38,522 bases of DNA from Verrucomicrobia bacterium Ga0077533 (GCA_001464505.1 LNEH01000114.1:1-38522), one strand, 5' to 3'. Positions 7,830-16,568 are shown, counted from the first letter of the stretch. Numbers and translations: made by a program. The notes: a model not told the origin generated them from the sequence alone.

Positions 7830-8312
7830 ATGCAATCTGACATTCCTTTGCGCACTCTCTATAACCAGTCCTCCCTCGGTGCACTGCTGGCCACCTGCGG
7901 CCCGAGCAACGCACAGACGCAAACGGCCACAGAGATTGGCCGCATCCTCTTCATGGACGACGATGAGCACATCCGCTCGCTCACCCACAGCCAGCTCGAG
8001 AATATGGGCTATGTTTGTGATCTCGCGAAAAACGGCGAAGAGGCGATTCAGCTCTATCGACGCCGCCTCGATTTCAACCGTTCTTACGACGCCGTCGTCA
8101 TGGATCTCACCATCATCGGTGGCATGGGCGGCGAAGAGACCTTCCGGGTGTTGCGCGCCATGCATCCCGGAGTGTGCGCCATCATTGCCAGCGGCCACGC
8201 CAATGAGGATATGACCCGCCAGTTCCTCCAGATGGGCTTCTCCGGCTACCTGACCAAGCCTTATCGCGCCAGTGAACTCGGCGAGACGATCAGAAAAGTG
8301 CTGGGCAGGTAA
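7830..8312 (+). CDS. Single-domain response regulator (REC)
   Basis: This 160-residue protein has an unrelated 35-residue N-terminal tail followed by a CheY-like receiver domain. The acidic pocket is at FMDDDEH (43-45), the phospho-acceptor Asp92 is in AVVMDLTIIGGMGG, the switch Ser121 is in IIASGHAN, and Lys143 is in YLTKPYRASE. No output domain follows, so it likely acts through protein-protein contact or as a phosphorelay intermediate. No histidine kinase is adjacent. The ATG at 7830 is preferred over one at 7773, but neither has a clear ribosome binding site. The loop after Asp92 (TIIGGMGGEE) is the form often seen in receivers fused to or partnered with hybrid kinases. Confidence 0.88.
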   Translation: MQSDIPLRTLYNQSSLGALLATCGPSNAQTQTATEIGRILFMDDDEHIRSLTHSQLENMGYVCDLAKNGEEAIQLYRRRLDFNRSYDAVVMDLTIIGGMGGEETFRVLRAMHPGVCAIIASGHANEDMTRQFLQMGFSGYLTKPYRASELGETIRKVLGR

Positions 8313-8324
8313 ATCTTCCCGCCG

Positions 8325-10280
8325 TCACCGCTCCACCGGACGGAAACGGGTCTCATCCCAGCCGAGCCCGACGGCAAAGTCCTTGGTCACGAAATCGAGG
8401 AAGTCCCGTCCGCTGATCACCAGGCAACTCGCCCCCCTGCCCAGCACCGTGACGGTGGCGGTCGCGATGCCGTCGCCCAGCAGGCTCATCTCGCCGAACC
8501 CGTCGCCCGTTTTCATCCGGCGCAGCTCCTCGTTCTTCACCGTCACCACCAGTTCGCCGCGATGCACCAGGTAGAACCAGTGGTTGTTGGCGCCCTCCTG
8601 CATGACGGCGGCGCCCTCGGCATACTCGACCAGCTTGGCCCGCTGCGCAAACGCCGTGAGCGTGGCCTGGTTCCAGTTGCGCGTCATCTCGATGTGCTGC
8701 AGAAAACCGACCTTCTGCACCGCGTCCTCCACGACCGTGCGCGACATCTTGGACAGCACCAGCCGCTCGAAGTCCGCTTTGTCCAGGCCCAGCAGCGTGC
8801 TGCGGGCGCGGCAGCGGACGGACCGGGTTCTCCGGCCGCCTTGCAACAACGCAATCTCGCCAAACACATCACCCTCGCCCATCTCCGCCACCGGTTCCGA
8901 CCGGCCCGGTGCATAGTCGCGCCGCACCTCGAGCCGCCCGGATAGCACCAGGTAGAGCCGCTCGCCCGCCTCCCCCTCGCGCACCACGAAGCTCCCGCGC
9001 TTGTGCTCCTCCGGTTTCACCGCCGCGGCCAGCGCCAGCAGGTCCGCCGCCGCCAGCTCGCGAAACAGCACGGTCCGGCCCAGCCATTCGGCGATAGTCT
9101 CGGCCGACACCAGCACGGCCGAGGGCCGCATTTTTCGCTCGGCGCGCTCGCGCGCCCAAACCCGGATGTGCCGGTAGGCGATCCAGCCGGCGGTGATGAC
9201 CGACGCCGCCACAAGCAGCCCGACAAAAACCAACAGGGTCAGCGCCGTGTAGCGCCAGCCGCCCGCCGCGTGGAAACGCGTCAGCAGCTCCGTCGCGTTG
9301 GTCTGGAGCAGCACGCAGCCGCCCAGGAAGATGACCAGCAGCCAGCCCACGGTGGCGACGGCGCACGCGAGCAGGTATTTTTGGTCGGCCAGCTGCTGCC
9401 GCGCACTGCGCAGCAGCGTCAAGAGCCGGTCCTGCGCCAGGACAAAGTCGTAGGAGGTGGCCAGCTGCGGGTCGTGGTAGAGCGCCCCGAGCAGATCGTG
9501 CAGCGGCGACTTCCACAACGGCGACAATTGCAGCAGCAGGCCGCCCAGCAGCGGGACCAGCAGTTCCGGCCCCTGCCAGGCCGCCACCGTGATGAAAACC
9601 GGGGCGGGGGCCAGCCGGGCCAGAGCGACGTTGATCTCCGTGTCGCGTCCACCCATGACGGCATCCGCCAGCTCCGCGCGGAAGCGCGGTGCCAGGGTCT
9701 TCCAGTCAAAGCGTGGGAAATAGACCTCGCCACCCGCCGCCCGCACCACCCCGGCGGCCAGCGCCCAGCCCGCGCTGGCGGCGGCGCAAGCCGCCAGCCA
9801 TCCAGCCACGAGCCAGCCCGGATGCTGGGGCATCTGCACTGGCCGCAACGCGAGACTGATGCCCGCCGCGACCAGGAAAATCGCCGTGACCCACCGGATC
9901 GCAGTGCCGTTGATCCGCAAGGGCCACCGTGACGACAACACCAGGGAAGGAGGAGGCTGCGCGTCGGTTTGCAGGATACCCGCCCGCACCGCTTTCACCA
10001 CCAGTTCATAAAATTCTCGCAGCGCCGGGCAACGCTGGGCTCCAATCACGGCGCAGAGCACGTTGGTGACCGTGCGCCCGGCCCCAAATTCCTGCAGCAT
10101 CTCCCACTGCTTGGGCGTCACAACCAGATAGCGGCGGCCGGGGGGATATTTCACGACCAGCCGGTCCCGGCGCAGTTTGACCGCAAGCACCTCCGGGCTG
10201 AGCCGCAACACCGCCTGGTTCAGCAGCGTGGCAAGTTCGGCGGCCGGCGGCGGCGGCTCGGGGGACGGCTGGGACTTCAT
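8325..10280 (-). CDS. Membrane protein, degenerate M50-like core with two cyclic-nucleotide-binding domains
   Basis: This 651-residue protein starts at the ATG at 10278-10280 (MKSQPSPEPPPPAAELATLL). The cytoplasmic N-terminal part (about 10-130) resembles the small domain preceding M50-type membrane peptidases in peptide-export proteins. Several hydrophobic segments follow at about 140-420. One stretch, LLQLSPLWKSPLHDLLGAL, looks like a degenerate version of the second M50 metal motif, and no HExxH is visible, so it is probably not an active protease. Two cNMP-binding (CAP_ED) domains follow at about 430-530 (FVVREGEAGERLYLVLSG, GDVFGEIALL) and 540-640 (GAAVMQEGANNHWFYLVHRG, GDGFGEMSLLGDG). 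A role as a nucleotide-gated membrane sensor is an inference. It converges on the response regulator gene with a 12-bp gap. Confidence 0.75.
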   Translation of the reverse strand: MKSQPSPEPPPPAAELATLLNQAVLRLSPEVLAVKLRRDRLVVKYPPGRRYLVVTPKQWEMLQEFGAGRTVTNVLCAVIGAQRCPALREFYELVVKAVRAGILQTDAQPPPSLVLSSRWPLRINGTAIRWVTAIFLVAAGISLALRPVQMPQHPGWLVAGWLAACAAASAGWALAAGVVRAAGGEVYFPRFDWKTLAPRFRAELADAVMGGRDTEINVALARLAPAPVFITVAAWQGPELLVPLLGGLLLQLSPLWKSPLHDLLGALYHDPQLATSYDFVLAQDRLLTLLRSARQQLADQKYLLACAVATVGWLLVIFLGGCVLLQTNATELLTRFHAAGGWRYTALTLLVFVGLLVAASVITAGWIAYRHIRVWARERAERKMRPSAVLVSAETIAEWLGRTVLFRELAAADLLALAAAVKPEEHKRGSFVVREGEAGERLYLVLSGRLEVRRDYAPGRSEPVAEMGEGDVFGEIALLQGGRRTRSVRCRARSTLLGLDKADFERLVLSKMSRTVVEDAVQKVGFLQHIEMTRNWNQATLTAFAQRAKLVEYAEGAAVMQEGANNHWFYLVHRGELVVTVKNEELRRMKTGDGFGEMSLLGDGIATATVTVLGRGASCLVISGRDFLDFVTKDFAVGLGWDETRFRPVER

Positions 10281-10344
10281 GGGCGGAGGTGACCGGGTGA
10301 TAAACGTAGGTTCAGGAGCGGAACTCAAGCGCGCACTTGTCTCG

Positions 10345-12026
10345 CTACTTTTGCAACAACCGGCGCGCCCGGACCACGGCCGCCTCGAGATCGGCGCCGA
10401 TATTTTCCCGGCCGAGCGCATCAAAGAACCCCGCCTTCTCCAGCATGAAATACGGCTGGGTGTGCGGCCCGCTCAACACGAGGTGCTTGCCGTGCCGACG
10501 CAGTTTCTCATGCAGGTTCTCGATCCGGTTGAGCGCCGTGGCATCCATCGCCGTCACCGCCGCCATGTGGAGGATGACCACTTGGGTGTCGCCGCCGGTG
10601 CGGCGGATGATGCTCTCGAGTTTCTCCGCCGAGCCGAAAAGCAGCGCCCCGAACACGCGGTAGATCATCACGCCGCGCGGCACGTCCTTCACCGGCTCGT
10701 GCCCCTGCCCGCCCGCCGCCGCCTGCTCGCCGGTCATCTCGTGGATCTTGGTGGTGTCCGCCACGCGCTTGATGAAAGAAAACGCCGCCAGCACCATGCC
10801 GACTTCGACGGCGACCGTGAGGTCGAACAGCACGGTCAGCCCGAAGGTTGTGAGGAACACTGCGGCATCGCTCCGGGGTTTCCGCCGGAGCAGCGGAAAT
10901 TCCTCCCATTCGCCCATGCGGAGAGCCACCACCGCCAGCACGGCCGCGAGTGAGGCGAGTGGCACATCGTTGAATAGTGGCGCAGCCACCAGCAACACCA
11001 GCAGCAAAAAACCGGCGTGCACGATGCCCGCCACCGGCGAACCAGCCCCGCTGCGGATATTGGTCGCCGTGCGGGCGAGCGCCCCTGTCACCGGAAGGCC
11101 GCCGAAAAGCGGCGTCACGAAATTCGCCACACCCTGCGCCATCAACTCCTGGTTCGAGTCATGCCGGTCGTCAATCAAGCCATCAGCCACCACCGCCGCC
11201 AGCAGGGACTCGATGGCGCCAAGCAGCGCAATGGTGAACGCCGGCCGGATCAGACTGCCAAGGTGTTCCCAATTGAATCCGGGAAAATTAAATTGCGGCA
11301 GTCCCTGCGGAATGCCGCCGAAGCGGCTGCCGATGGTGTCGGTGCTCCACCCGAGCCAATGATAAACTTGCACGAGCGCCACGCCCGCCGCCACCGCCGC
11401 GATCGAGCCCGGCAACCGGCTCCAACGCTTTGGCCAGAGCAGGATGATGGCCAGCGAGACCACCGACAACGCGACTGTGCTCCACTGGACGGTTGGCAAC
11501 GCCGCCGCCAACGCGCCCAGCTTGGGCAGAAATTCCGCCGGTTCGTGCGCCAGCTGCAGGCCGAACAGCGCGCGAAGTTGCGTGGAGAGGATGGTGATGG
11601 CGATGCCGCAGGTGAATGCGCGCCTTCCGCACTCAGATGCCCCGCGATGCAGTGGTCCAGCGCCCCCATGGCGAAAAGGATCACCCCCGCCATCATCGTG
11701 CATAGCAAGACATCGGCCACGCCGTAGTGCGCGACCATGAGGGCGATCAGCCCGACAAAGGCGCCCGCCGGTCCCCCGATCTGCACCCGGGAGCCGCCCA
11801 GCGCCGAGACCAGAAACCCGCCGATGACGCCGGCGTAGAGCCCCGCCGCCGGGGTGACACCTGAGGCGATGCCGAAACCGATGCAGAGCGACAGCGCCAC
11901 AATGCCCACCGTGAGCCCGGCGCCGAGGTCGGCCAGAAATTTATCCCGGGAATAATTCCGCAGAGTCTCAACCAGCCGCGGCTTGAAGCTGAATTTTTGC
12001 CCCGCCCAGGGTGGTGCTGTTTCCAT
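10345..12026 (-). pseudogene. SulP-family anion transporter with STAS domain, frameshifted
   Basis: Two overlapping frames together encode one SulP transporter. The N-terminal part starts at the ATG at 12026 (METAPPWAGQKFSFKPRLVE) and carries the first membrane segments (ADLGAGLTVGIVALSLCIGF, then GGPAGAFVGLIALMVAHYG and VILFAMGAL). It then loses homology near 11660. The rest is in another frame from about 11640 (FTCGIAITILSTQLRALFGL) through further membrane segments to a C-terminal STAS domain (MIYRVFGALLFGSAEKLE, then MDATALNRIENLHEKL) ending at 10345. The roughly 14 residues normally joining the halves (a conserved FIP-type helix) are not recognisable in either frame, so more than a single-base slip may have occurred. 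It is a pseudogene or a sequencing/assembly error. It starts 4 bp after the ruvC stop, as if co-transcribed. Confidence 0.8.
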
Positions 12027-12030
12027 GTTG

Positions 12031-12615
12031 CTAGGGCTGCCCGCGCCACGTCAGCGCATGGCACAGCGCCACACCCGCTGCATCGGCCTCGTCAAAGGCC
12101 ATCGCCCGGCCGTGGCCGAGCATCGCCATCACGGTGCGCGCCATCTGGTCCTTGCTCGCGCGGCCCTGCCCCACCACCGCCAGCTTCACGCGAAGCGGGG
12201 CATACTCGAAGATTTCCTTTTGCCGCAACGCCGCCGCCGCGATGGCCGCTCCGCGCGCCGCGCCGAGGATCTGCGCCGTCTGGAAGTTCTGCACGTAGAT
12301 GGTCTGCTCCAACGCCACGTGACGCGGGTCGAACTCCGTCACAAAGGCCGTCACCGCCCGGTTGATCTCACCGAGGCAGAATGCCAGGGTGGCCCGCGGC
12401 GCGACTTTTATGGTCCGGCACTGCAGCAGCACCGGTTGACGGCCCGGTATGAACTCAATCAAGGCCAGGCCCGTGCCCCGCAGACTCGGATCAATGCCGA
12501 GCACGCGGCCGGAAAACGCCGGCCGCGACAGCGTCGGCGCGTCCGGCCATGATTTGGCCGTGAGCTTCCCCTCCAGTTTCGCCTTCCACATTTGTCTGAC
12601 GGATGTTCGCGCCAT
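12031..12615 (-). CDS. ruvC: Holliday junction resolvase RuvC
   Basis: This is a 194-residue crossover-junction endodeoxyribonuclease that cuts Holliday junctions with RuvAB. The first acidic residue is in RVLGIDPSLRGTGLAL, the catalytic Glu in HVALEQTIYVQNFQTA, and the C-terminal acidic pair in FDEADAAGVALCHAL, all as in active RuvC. The N-terminus is about 35 residues longer than usual, so an internal start closer to GRVLGIDPS is possible. It sits between recF and the SulP gene on the same strand, 132 bp from the recF stop; ruvA and ruvB are not in the window. Confidence 0.93.
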   Translation of the reverse strand: MARTSVRQMWKAKLEGKLTAKSWPDAPTLSRPAFSGRVLGIDPSLRGTGLALIEFIPGRQPVLLQCRTIKVAPRATLAFCLGEINRAVTAFVTEFDPRHVALEQTIYVQNFQTAQILGAARGAAIAAAALRQKEIFEYAPLRVKLAVVGQGRASKDQMARTVMAMLGHGRAMAFDEADAAGVALCHALTWRGQP

Positions 12616-12747
12616 TTGCGCCTACACGAAACACCCGAACTTGGAGAAAGAAAAGCCGGGATTGGCCGCCGCCGCCAAGACGCGAAACGCCAGCGCAGGT
12701 TCTCCCGCGCCAATCGCGTAACCATGCACGAGCCGGCAAGATTGACG

Positions 12748-13878
12748 TCAGGCAGTGACCTTCCCTCCTACCACCTGCAAAACCTGCCAACCACCAGCCA
12801 CGACGGGCTGGCTGGTCCCGGTGGCGATGACTTGGGGCTCGTCCTCGAGTGACGCCCAAAAACACGCCCGCCGCGCCGGGTCGAGCTCGCCGAGCACGTC
12901 GTCACACAGCAACACGGGTGTGATACCGCCCTTGCGCTTGAAATACGCCGCCTGCGCCAGCCGCAGCGCAATCACGAGGCAGCGCTGCTGTCCCTCCGAG
13001 GCAAATTGCTTCGCCGGCTGGCCGCTGAGCAGCAGTTCCAAGTCGTCCCGATGCGGGCCGCGCTCGGTGGATTTCAGCAGCGTGTCGCGCGGCCGGTTTT
13101 GCACGAGCTGCGCGGCGAAATCCTCGCGGCTCGCGACCGCGGCATCTGGTGCGTAGACCAAACCAGCCGATTCAGCCCTGAGCCCGGCCGAAGGACCGCC
13201 TTCCGGGACCAGCCGAGCGTAGGCGGCCCGGAACAAATCACCCAATTCCGCGATCCCCGCCTCGCGTTTGACGAACAGCGTCAGCGCGTGTGTCGCCAGT
13301 TCATGTTCGAAGGCCTCCAGCGCCCCGGCATCGCGTCCGCCCTGCTTGAGCAGCATGTTCCGTTCGGCCACCGCCCGCGTGTAGCGTTGCAAAGCCGACA
13401 GATAGGTTGCGTCCATTGCCGCCAGCGTGAGGTCGAGCCAGCGGCGGCGCAGCGCAGGCGAGCCGCGCAAAAACTGATTGTCGTGCGAGGAGAACGCCAC
13501 CGTGGGAAATTTTCCGATAAAGTCCGCCAGCCGTGTCACCCGGCCCTGCTCCCACATCACCACCCTTTCCTGCAGGCTCAAGGTGATGCTGAGCCGGCTC
13601 TCGCCAAAAACTTCGTGCGCGATGGTGAAAGCCAGCCCCGTCTGGGGCTGCCCCAACCCGATGAGCGCCCGCGACTCCGCCCCGCGGAACGAGCGCAGCG
13701 CCGTCACATAGCCCAGCGCCTCAAGAAAGTTGGTTTTCCCCTGCGCGTTGGACCCGCGCAGGAACGTCCGCGAGCCGCTCAGCGGCACATCCACGAGCGA
13801 CAGGTTGCGAAAGCCCTGCAGGGTGATCCTTTGGAAACGCACCGCCCCAGTCAGGCCACCCCCGCCGCCTCTGTCCAT
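12748..13878 (-). CDS. recF: DNA repair and recombination ATPase RecF
   Basis: This 376-residue SMC-like ATPase promotes RecA loading at gaps with RecO and RecR. Visible features are an N-terminal RITLQGFRNL, Walker A GSNAQGKTNFLEAL (about 42-55), signature SEGQQRCLVIALRLA, and Walker B PVLLCDDVLGELDPARR (about 325-345). The annotated ATG (13876-13878) gives a Gly-rich leader; a GTG start nearer VRFQRITLQ is a possible alternative. dnaA, dnaN and gyrB, often near recF, are not visible. The start is directly flanked by multi-hairpin element 1, and its first codons lie in a 13-bp sequence repeated on the other side of that element. Confidence 0.95.
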   Translation of the reverse strand: MDRGGGGGLTGAVRFQRITLQGFRNLSLVDVPLSGSRTFLRGSNAQGKTNFLEALGYVTALRSFRGAESRALIGLGQPQTGLAFTIAHEVFGESRLSITLSLQERVVMWEQGRVTRLADFIGKFPTVAFSSHDNQFLRGSPALRRRWLDLTLAAMDATYLSALQRYTRAVAERNMLLKQGGRDAGALEAFEHELATHALTLFVKREAGIAELGDLFRAAYARLVPEGGPSAGLRAESAGLVYAPDAAVASREDFAAQLVQNRPRDTLLKSTERGPHRDDLELLLSGQPAKQFASEGQQRCLVIALRLAQAAYFKRKGGITPVLLCDDVLGELDPARRACFWASLEDEPQVIATGTSQPVVAGGWQVLQVVGGKVTA

Positions 13879-13887
13879 TTGGTTCTT
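13875..13887 (+). repeat. Direct repeat flanking element 1, left copy
   Basis: CCATTTGGTTCTT occurs here and again at 14219-14231, on either side of multi-hairpin element 1. Similarity continues imperfectly for about 20 bp beyond both copies (both run into CCGGGC(A/T)GC). The left copy includes the recF start codon. Confidence 0.6.
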
Positions 13888-13926
13888 CGCGCTGGGCAGC
13901 CGGGCAGCAAAACCAACCAGCAGCTT

Positions 13927-14190
13927 TTAACCACTAATGGGCTTCGCCAACGGCGAAGCCTTTTCCCGCCCCTTCGACTAATCGTCTCCGGAGTTGGTTC
14001 AGGGAGTCTGCTTATCGCAGACCATGAAAAATCAGCCCGCGATTTCAGCCGCAGCGCAGGCTGCGCGACTGATCCCGGGCTGCCAGCAGGCAGCAACAGG
14101 AAGCGGACCCCCGAAACTAATCCGTGGCAGCGATTAGCTGCCCCACACCAATTAGGATTCATCGGTTGATGAATCCATTAGTGGGTAACC
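13927..14190 (+). repeat. Multi-hairpin repeat element, copy 1
   Basis: The ends are near-perfect inverted repeats: TTAACCACTAATGG (13927-13940) and CCATTAGTGGGTAA (14175-14188), one mismatch. Inside is a string of hairpins: GGCTTCGCC/GGCGAAGCC with a 3-nt loop, GTCTGC/GCAGAC with loop TTATC, GGCAGC/GCTGCC with loop GATTA, and GATTCATC/GATGAATC with loop GGTT. A core near 13975-14004 (CTCCGGAG then TTCAGGG) aligns with the reverse complement of copy 2 (17732-17944). No ORF of useful length is present. It behaves like a non-autonomous mobile or REP-cluster element; no transposase is in the window. Confidence 0.75.
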
Positions 14191-14218
14191 ACCTCCGGGC
14201 TCGGTGGATTGGCGCACT

Positions 14219-14231
14219 CCATTTGGTTCTT
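14219..14231 (+). repeat. Direct repeat flanking element 1, right copy
   Basis: This is the second copy of CCATTTGGTTCTT (first at 13875-13887). It is longer and less perfect overall than a typical target-site duplication, so it may reflect a local duplication around the element insertion. Confidence 0.6.
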
Positions 14232-14269
14232 GCCGACTGGCACGCCGGGCTGCTTGTTGTGCGCCCTCC

Positions 14270-14791
14270 ATGAGTAATGCTCCCGCTAGCAACGAAGTCG
14301 CCGTGTTGAAGACCAGCTACGGCGAAATGACCATCGCCTTCTGGCCCGATATCGCGCCGAAGACCGTCGATAATTTCAAGAAGCTCGCCCTTGAGGGCTT
14401 CTATGACGGCACCGCCTTCCACCGCATCCTCAAGGGCTTCATGATCCAAGGCGGCTGCCCCAACACCCGGGCCGGCGAGACCGGCCTGCCCGGCACCGGC
14501 GGCCCCGGTTACATGATCAAGGCCGAGTTCAGCACCAAGTCGCACGTCCGTGGCGTCATCTCGATGGCCCGTTCGGCAGCTCCCGACTCCGCCGGCTCGC
14601 AGTTCTTCCTTTGCCATGGCGATGCCAAGTTCCTCGACCGCCAATACACCGCGTTCGGCCAGCTCATCAAAGGCGACGAGGTGCTGGAGCAACTCGCCAA
14701 CGTCCCGACCAAGGCCGGTGGCGGCGGCGAGAAGAGCACGCCGATCGAGCGGGTCGAACTCGTGAGCGTGACGATTGTCACGCAGTCGTAA
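14270..14791 (+). CDS. Cyclophilin-type peptidyl-prolyl isomerase
   Basis: This is a 173-residue single-domain cyclophilin that catalyses prolyl cis-trans isomerisation. The ATG at 14270 (MSNAPASNEVAVLKTSYGEM) is preferred over one at 14204, whose extra residues are encoded by the repeat flank. The active-site motif FHRILKGFMIQGG and the SAGSQFFLCHGD segment are intact, with YTAFGQLIKGDEVLEQL near the end. There is no signal peptide, so it is cytoplasmic. The longer TKSHVRGVISMARSAAPDSA segment is typical of bacterial cyclophilins of the PpiB type. It is a lone plus-strand gene between the repeat element and a convergent metallopeptidase gene. Confidence 0.95.
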   Translation: MSNAPASNEVAVLKTSYGEMTIAFWPDIAPKTVDNFKKLALEGFYDGTAFHRILKGFMIQGGCPNTRAGETGLPGTGGPGYMIKAEFSTKSHVRGVISMARSAAPDSAGSQFFLCHGDAKFLDRQYTAFGQLIKGDEVLEQLANVPTKAGGGGEKSTPIERVELVSVTIVTQS

Positions 14792-14875
14792 GAGCTGTGA
14801 CTGCGGCAAACCCAAGCCCACGCTGATTGCGCGGGCTTCCCCTGTTCCGCTGCACCAAAAGCCACAGGTCAATTG

Positions 14876-16480
14876 CTAGCTGTTGGGCGGAACGTTGACC
14901 CTTGGTGCCTGAATCTTCACCTTATTGTCGTCAGGAACAGCCGGGCGCAAATTCTCCCGTTTGATTGGGCGGTTTTCTATGAAAGCCCTGGTAGCTTCGA
15001 TCCCATAGACCTCCCATTCGTCCGGCTGCATAGTTTCCAAGTCCGTCAGTATTTCCAAGGCCTCTTCATTTTTCCCCAACCGCACGCGAACGAATGCGAG
15101 AGCCAGGGCGGTGCGTTGCTTGCGGGTAAGCGAGGGATACGCCCGTTGGACAGTGGTTACGTTCTTGATCGACGGTTCAGGGGCAAAGGCCTCCACCCAT
15201 GCGAGCATTTCATAGGCATCTGTCTGCTCCGGACTATATTCAATGGCCCGGAGGAGGTGACTCCTCATTCGGTCGGCTTTCTCTGCGGGAACGCGGAAAT
15301 GCACATCGAACTGGGAAAATACGGCGCGGCCCTCCATCAGTCCGAGTTCCCGGAATATCGCCGGATTCCGGGTGCCAAGGTTCACCGCCTCTTTCCAGCG
15401 CTCGCGTGCAGTCTGCTCGTCTCCATCCCGCAGCGCGTCTGCTCCCAAGGTCTCAAGGGGGCGGGTATCCGCTAGCATATGCTCCCGGACCTGGAGCAAA
15501 GCCAGTTTCGCCTGAGGAGAGCGGTTGATGCGCAAAGCCAATTCCGCCAGACGCAGTCGCATTTCTGGCCCTGAAACGCTTCGCGCTGCATAACTGGCCG
15601 CGGTGGGAATGGACGGCCAGGGCAACTTGCCCCAACCATAGCGGCCACTGGTGGCGTAACGCTCCAAACGTTTCAGCATTTCGGGATAGTCCAAGCCAAA
15701 GGTCTCCTGGAATCCCTGTCGCATTGCGTTAGCATCCTTGTATTGATGGGCGAGGACGCGGCTGACAAAAGCCGTCCTTCTCTCGGCAGGAATTTTCGAC
15801 TCCCCAAAATACAGATAGTGCAGCAGCGCCCACGACTGGGCATAAAATAATCCCGTATGCTCGCCCTGCCGCATAACAGGCGAATCTTGATCGACGGCAA
15901 AAAGTTGCTCCAGCGGCATCAGGGCTTGAGTCTGCAGCAGCCAGAGTCGGCCCAGAGCGGGATGTCCAAATTCCAGATTACCGGCTTTCGGCACGACCGT
16001 GGAATATAGGTCTGCGATGCCCTCGTTCAGCCATGACGGGGGATGTTGCTCGGCGACCCGAAACATATGGTGGACGTATTCGTGATAGATCAGTTGCCGG
16101 GTGGTTTCGGCATTCTCGCCGGGGCACAACAAGATGACCGCACGGTCAACCCCGGGCATGTATATTCCGGCGAAGTTATGCTTGGTCCCGTAAAGCTCTT
16201 TCAGATAAGCTCGAAAATCCGTTTCCTTCCGGAAGAAATAAATCGTCACCTCCAAGCGCCGTCGCTCCGTTAGTTTGAAGGTGTCGAAGAACATCGCATG
16301 CAGCAGTTCCAGGTCATGCAGCAGCTTCCGGGAGTCCGCTTCCGGGTTGCGCGAATAGAGCTCGAAATTGGGTGACTGCAGATGCCGCCACTTTTCATCC
16401 AAGCCCGGGAATTCCGGCGGGGCGCCAGAAAGCGACACGGACCAAACGACCACCCATAGCAGTAAAGAAATGCGCATCAT
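14876..16480 (-). CDS. Secreted DUF1570-like zinc metallopeptidase with TPR-like tail
   Basis: This 534-residue protein has a short signal peptide (MMRISLLLWVVVWSVSLSGA). The middle carries a gluzincin active site: HEYVHHMF with two zinc-binding His and Glu (about residues 148-155) and, downstream, WLNEGIADLYS supplying the third ligand. The preceding SPNFELYSRNPEA segment is typical of the DUF1570 family. From about 300 the sequence is helical with TPR-like repeats (AKLALLQVREHMLADTRPLE, then ALAFVRVRLGKNEEALEIL). The substrate is unknown; exported turnover of peptides or cell-surface protein is a guess. It starts 88 bp downstream of the ald stop and is separated from it by a terminator. Confidence 0.8.
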   Translation of the reverse strand: MMRISLLLWVVVWSVSLSGAPPEFPGLDEKWRHLQSPNFELYSRNPEADSRKLLHDLELLHAMFFDTFKLTERRRLEVTIYFFRKETDFRAYLKELYGTKHNFAGIYMPGVDRAVILLCPGENAETTRQLIYHEYVHHMFRVAEQHPPSWLNEGIADLYSTVVPKAGNLEFGHPALGRLWLLQTQALMPLEQLFAVDQDSPVMRQGEHTGLFYAQSWALLHYLYFGESKIPAERRTAFVSRVLAHQYKDANAMRQGFQETFGLDYPEMLKRLERYATSGRYGWGKLPWPSIPTAASYAARSVSGPEMRLRLAELALRINRSPQAKLALLQVREHMLADTRPLETLGADALRDGDEQTARERWKEAVNLGTRNPAIFRELGLMEGRAVFSQFDVHFRVPAEKADRMRSHLLRAIEYSPEQTDAYEMLAWVEAFAPEPSIKNVTTVQRAYPSLTRKQRTALALAFVRVRLGKNEEALEILTDLETMQPDEWEVYGIEATRAFIENRPIKRENLRPAVPDDNKVKIQAPRVNVPPNS

Positions 16481-16514
16481 AAGGGAAACTGTTTGGCCCG
16501 GCCTCGTATCTGAC

Positions 16515-16550
16515 CAATAATAAGCCCGGCGGCAAGGCTGCGCGCCGGGC
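16515..16550 (-). terminator. Intrinsic terminator after ald
   Basis: GCCCGGCG (16524-16531) and CGCCGGGC (16543-16550) form a perfect 8-bp GC stem. On the minus strand it is followed by TTATTATTGG, a T-rich tail, 19 bp after the ald stop. This fits Rho-independent termination of ald before the metallopeptidase gene. Confidence 0.65.
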
Positions 16551-16568
16551 CTGTGCTATCGATGGAGC

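Larger units (their letters stand above)
13879..14269. other. Gene-free gap between recF and cyclophilin gene
   Basis: This 391-bp gap separates divergent recF and the cyclophilin gene, so it must hold both promoters. Most of it is multi-hairpin element 1 (13927-14190), which leaves under 80 bp on the cyclophilin side and under 50 bp on the recF side. No convincing ORF or tRNA is present. Confidence 0.6.

Noticed and set aside
13927-14190. Possible CRISPR array or tRNA cluster in the hairpin-rich gap
   Set aside because: Hairpins differ in stem sequence and spacing, there is no regular direct-repeat/spacer pattern, and no cloverleaf with conserved tRNA positions could be drawn.
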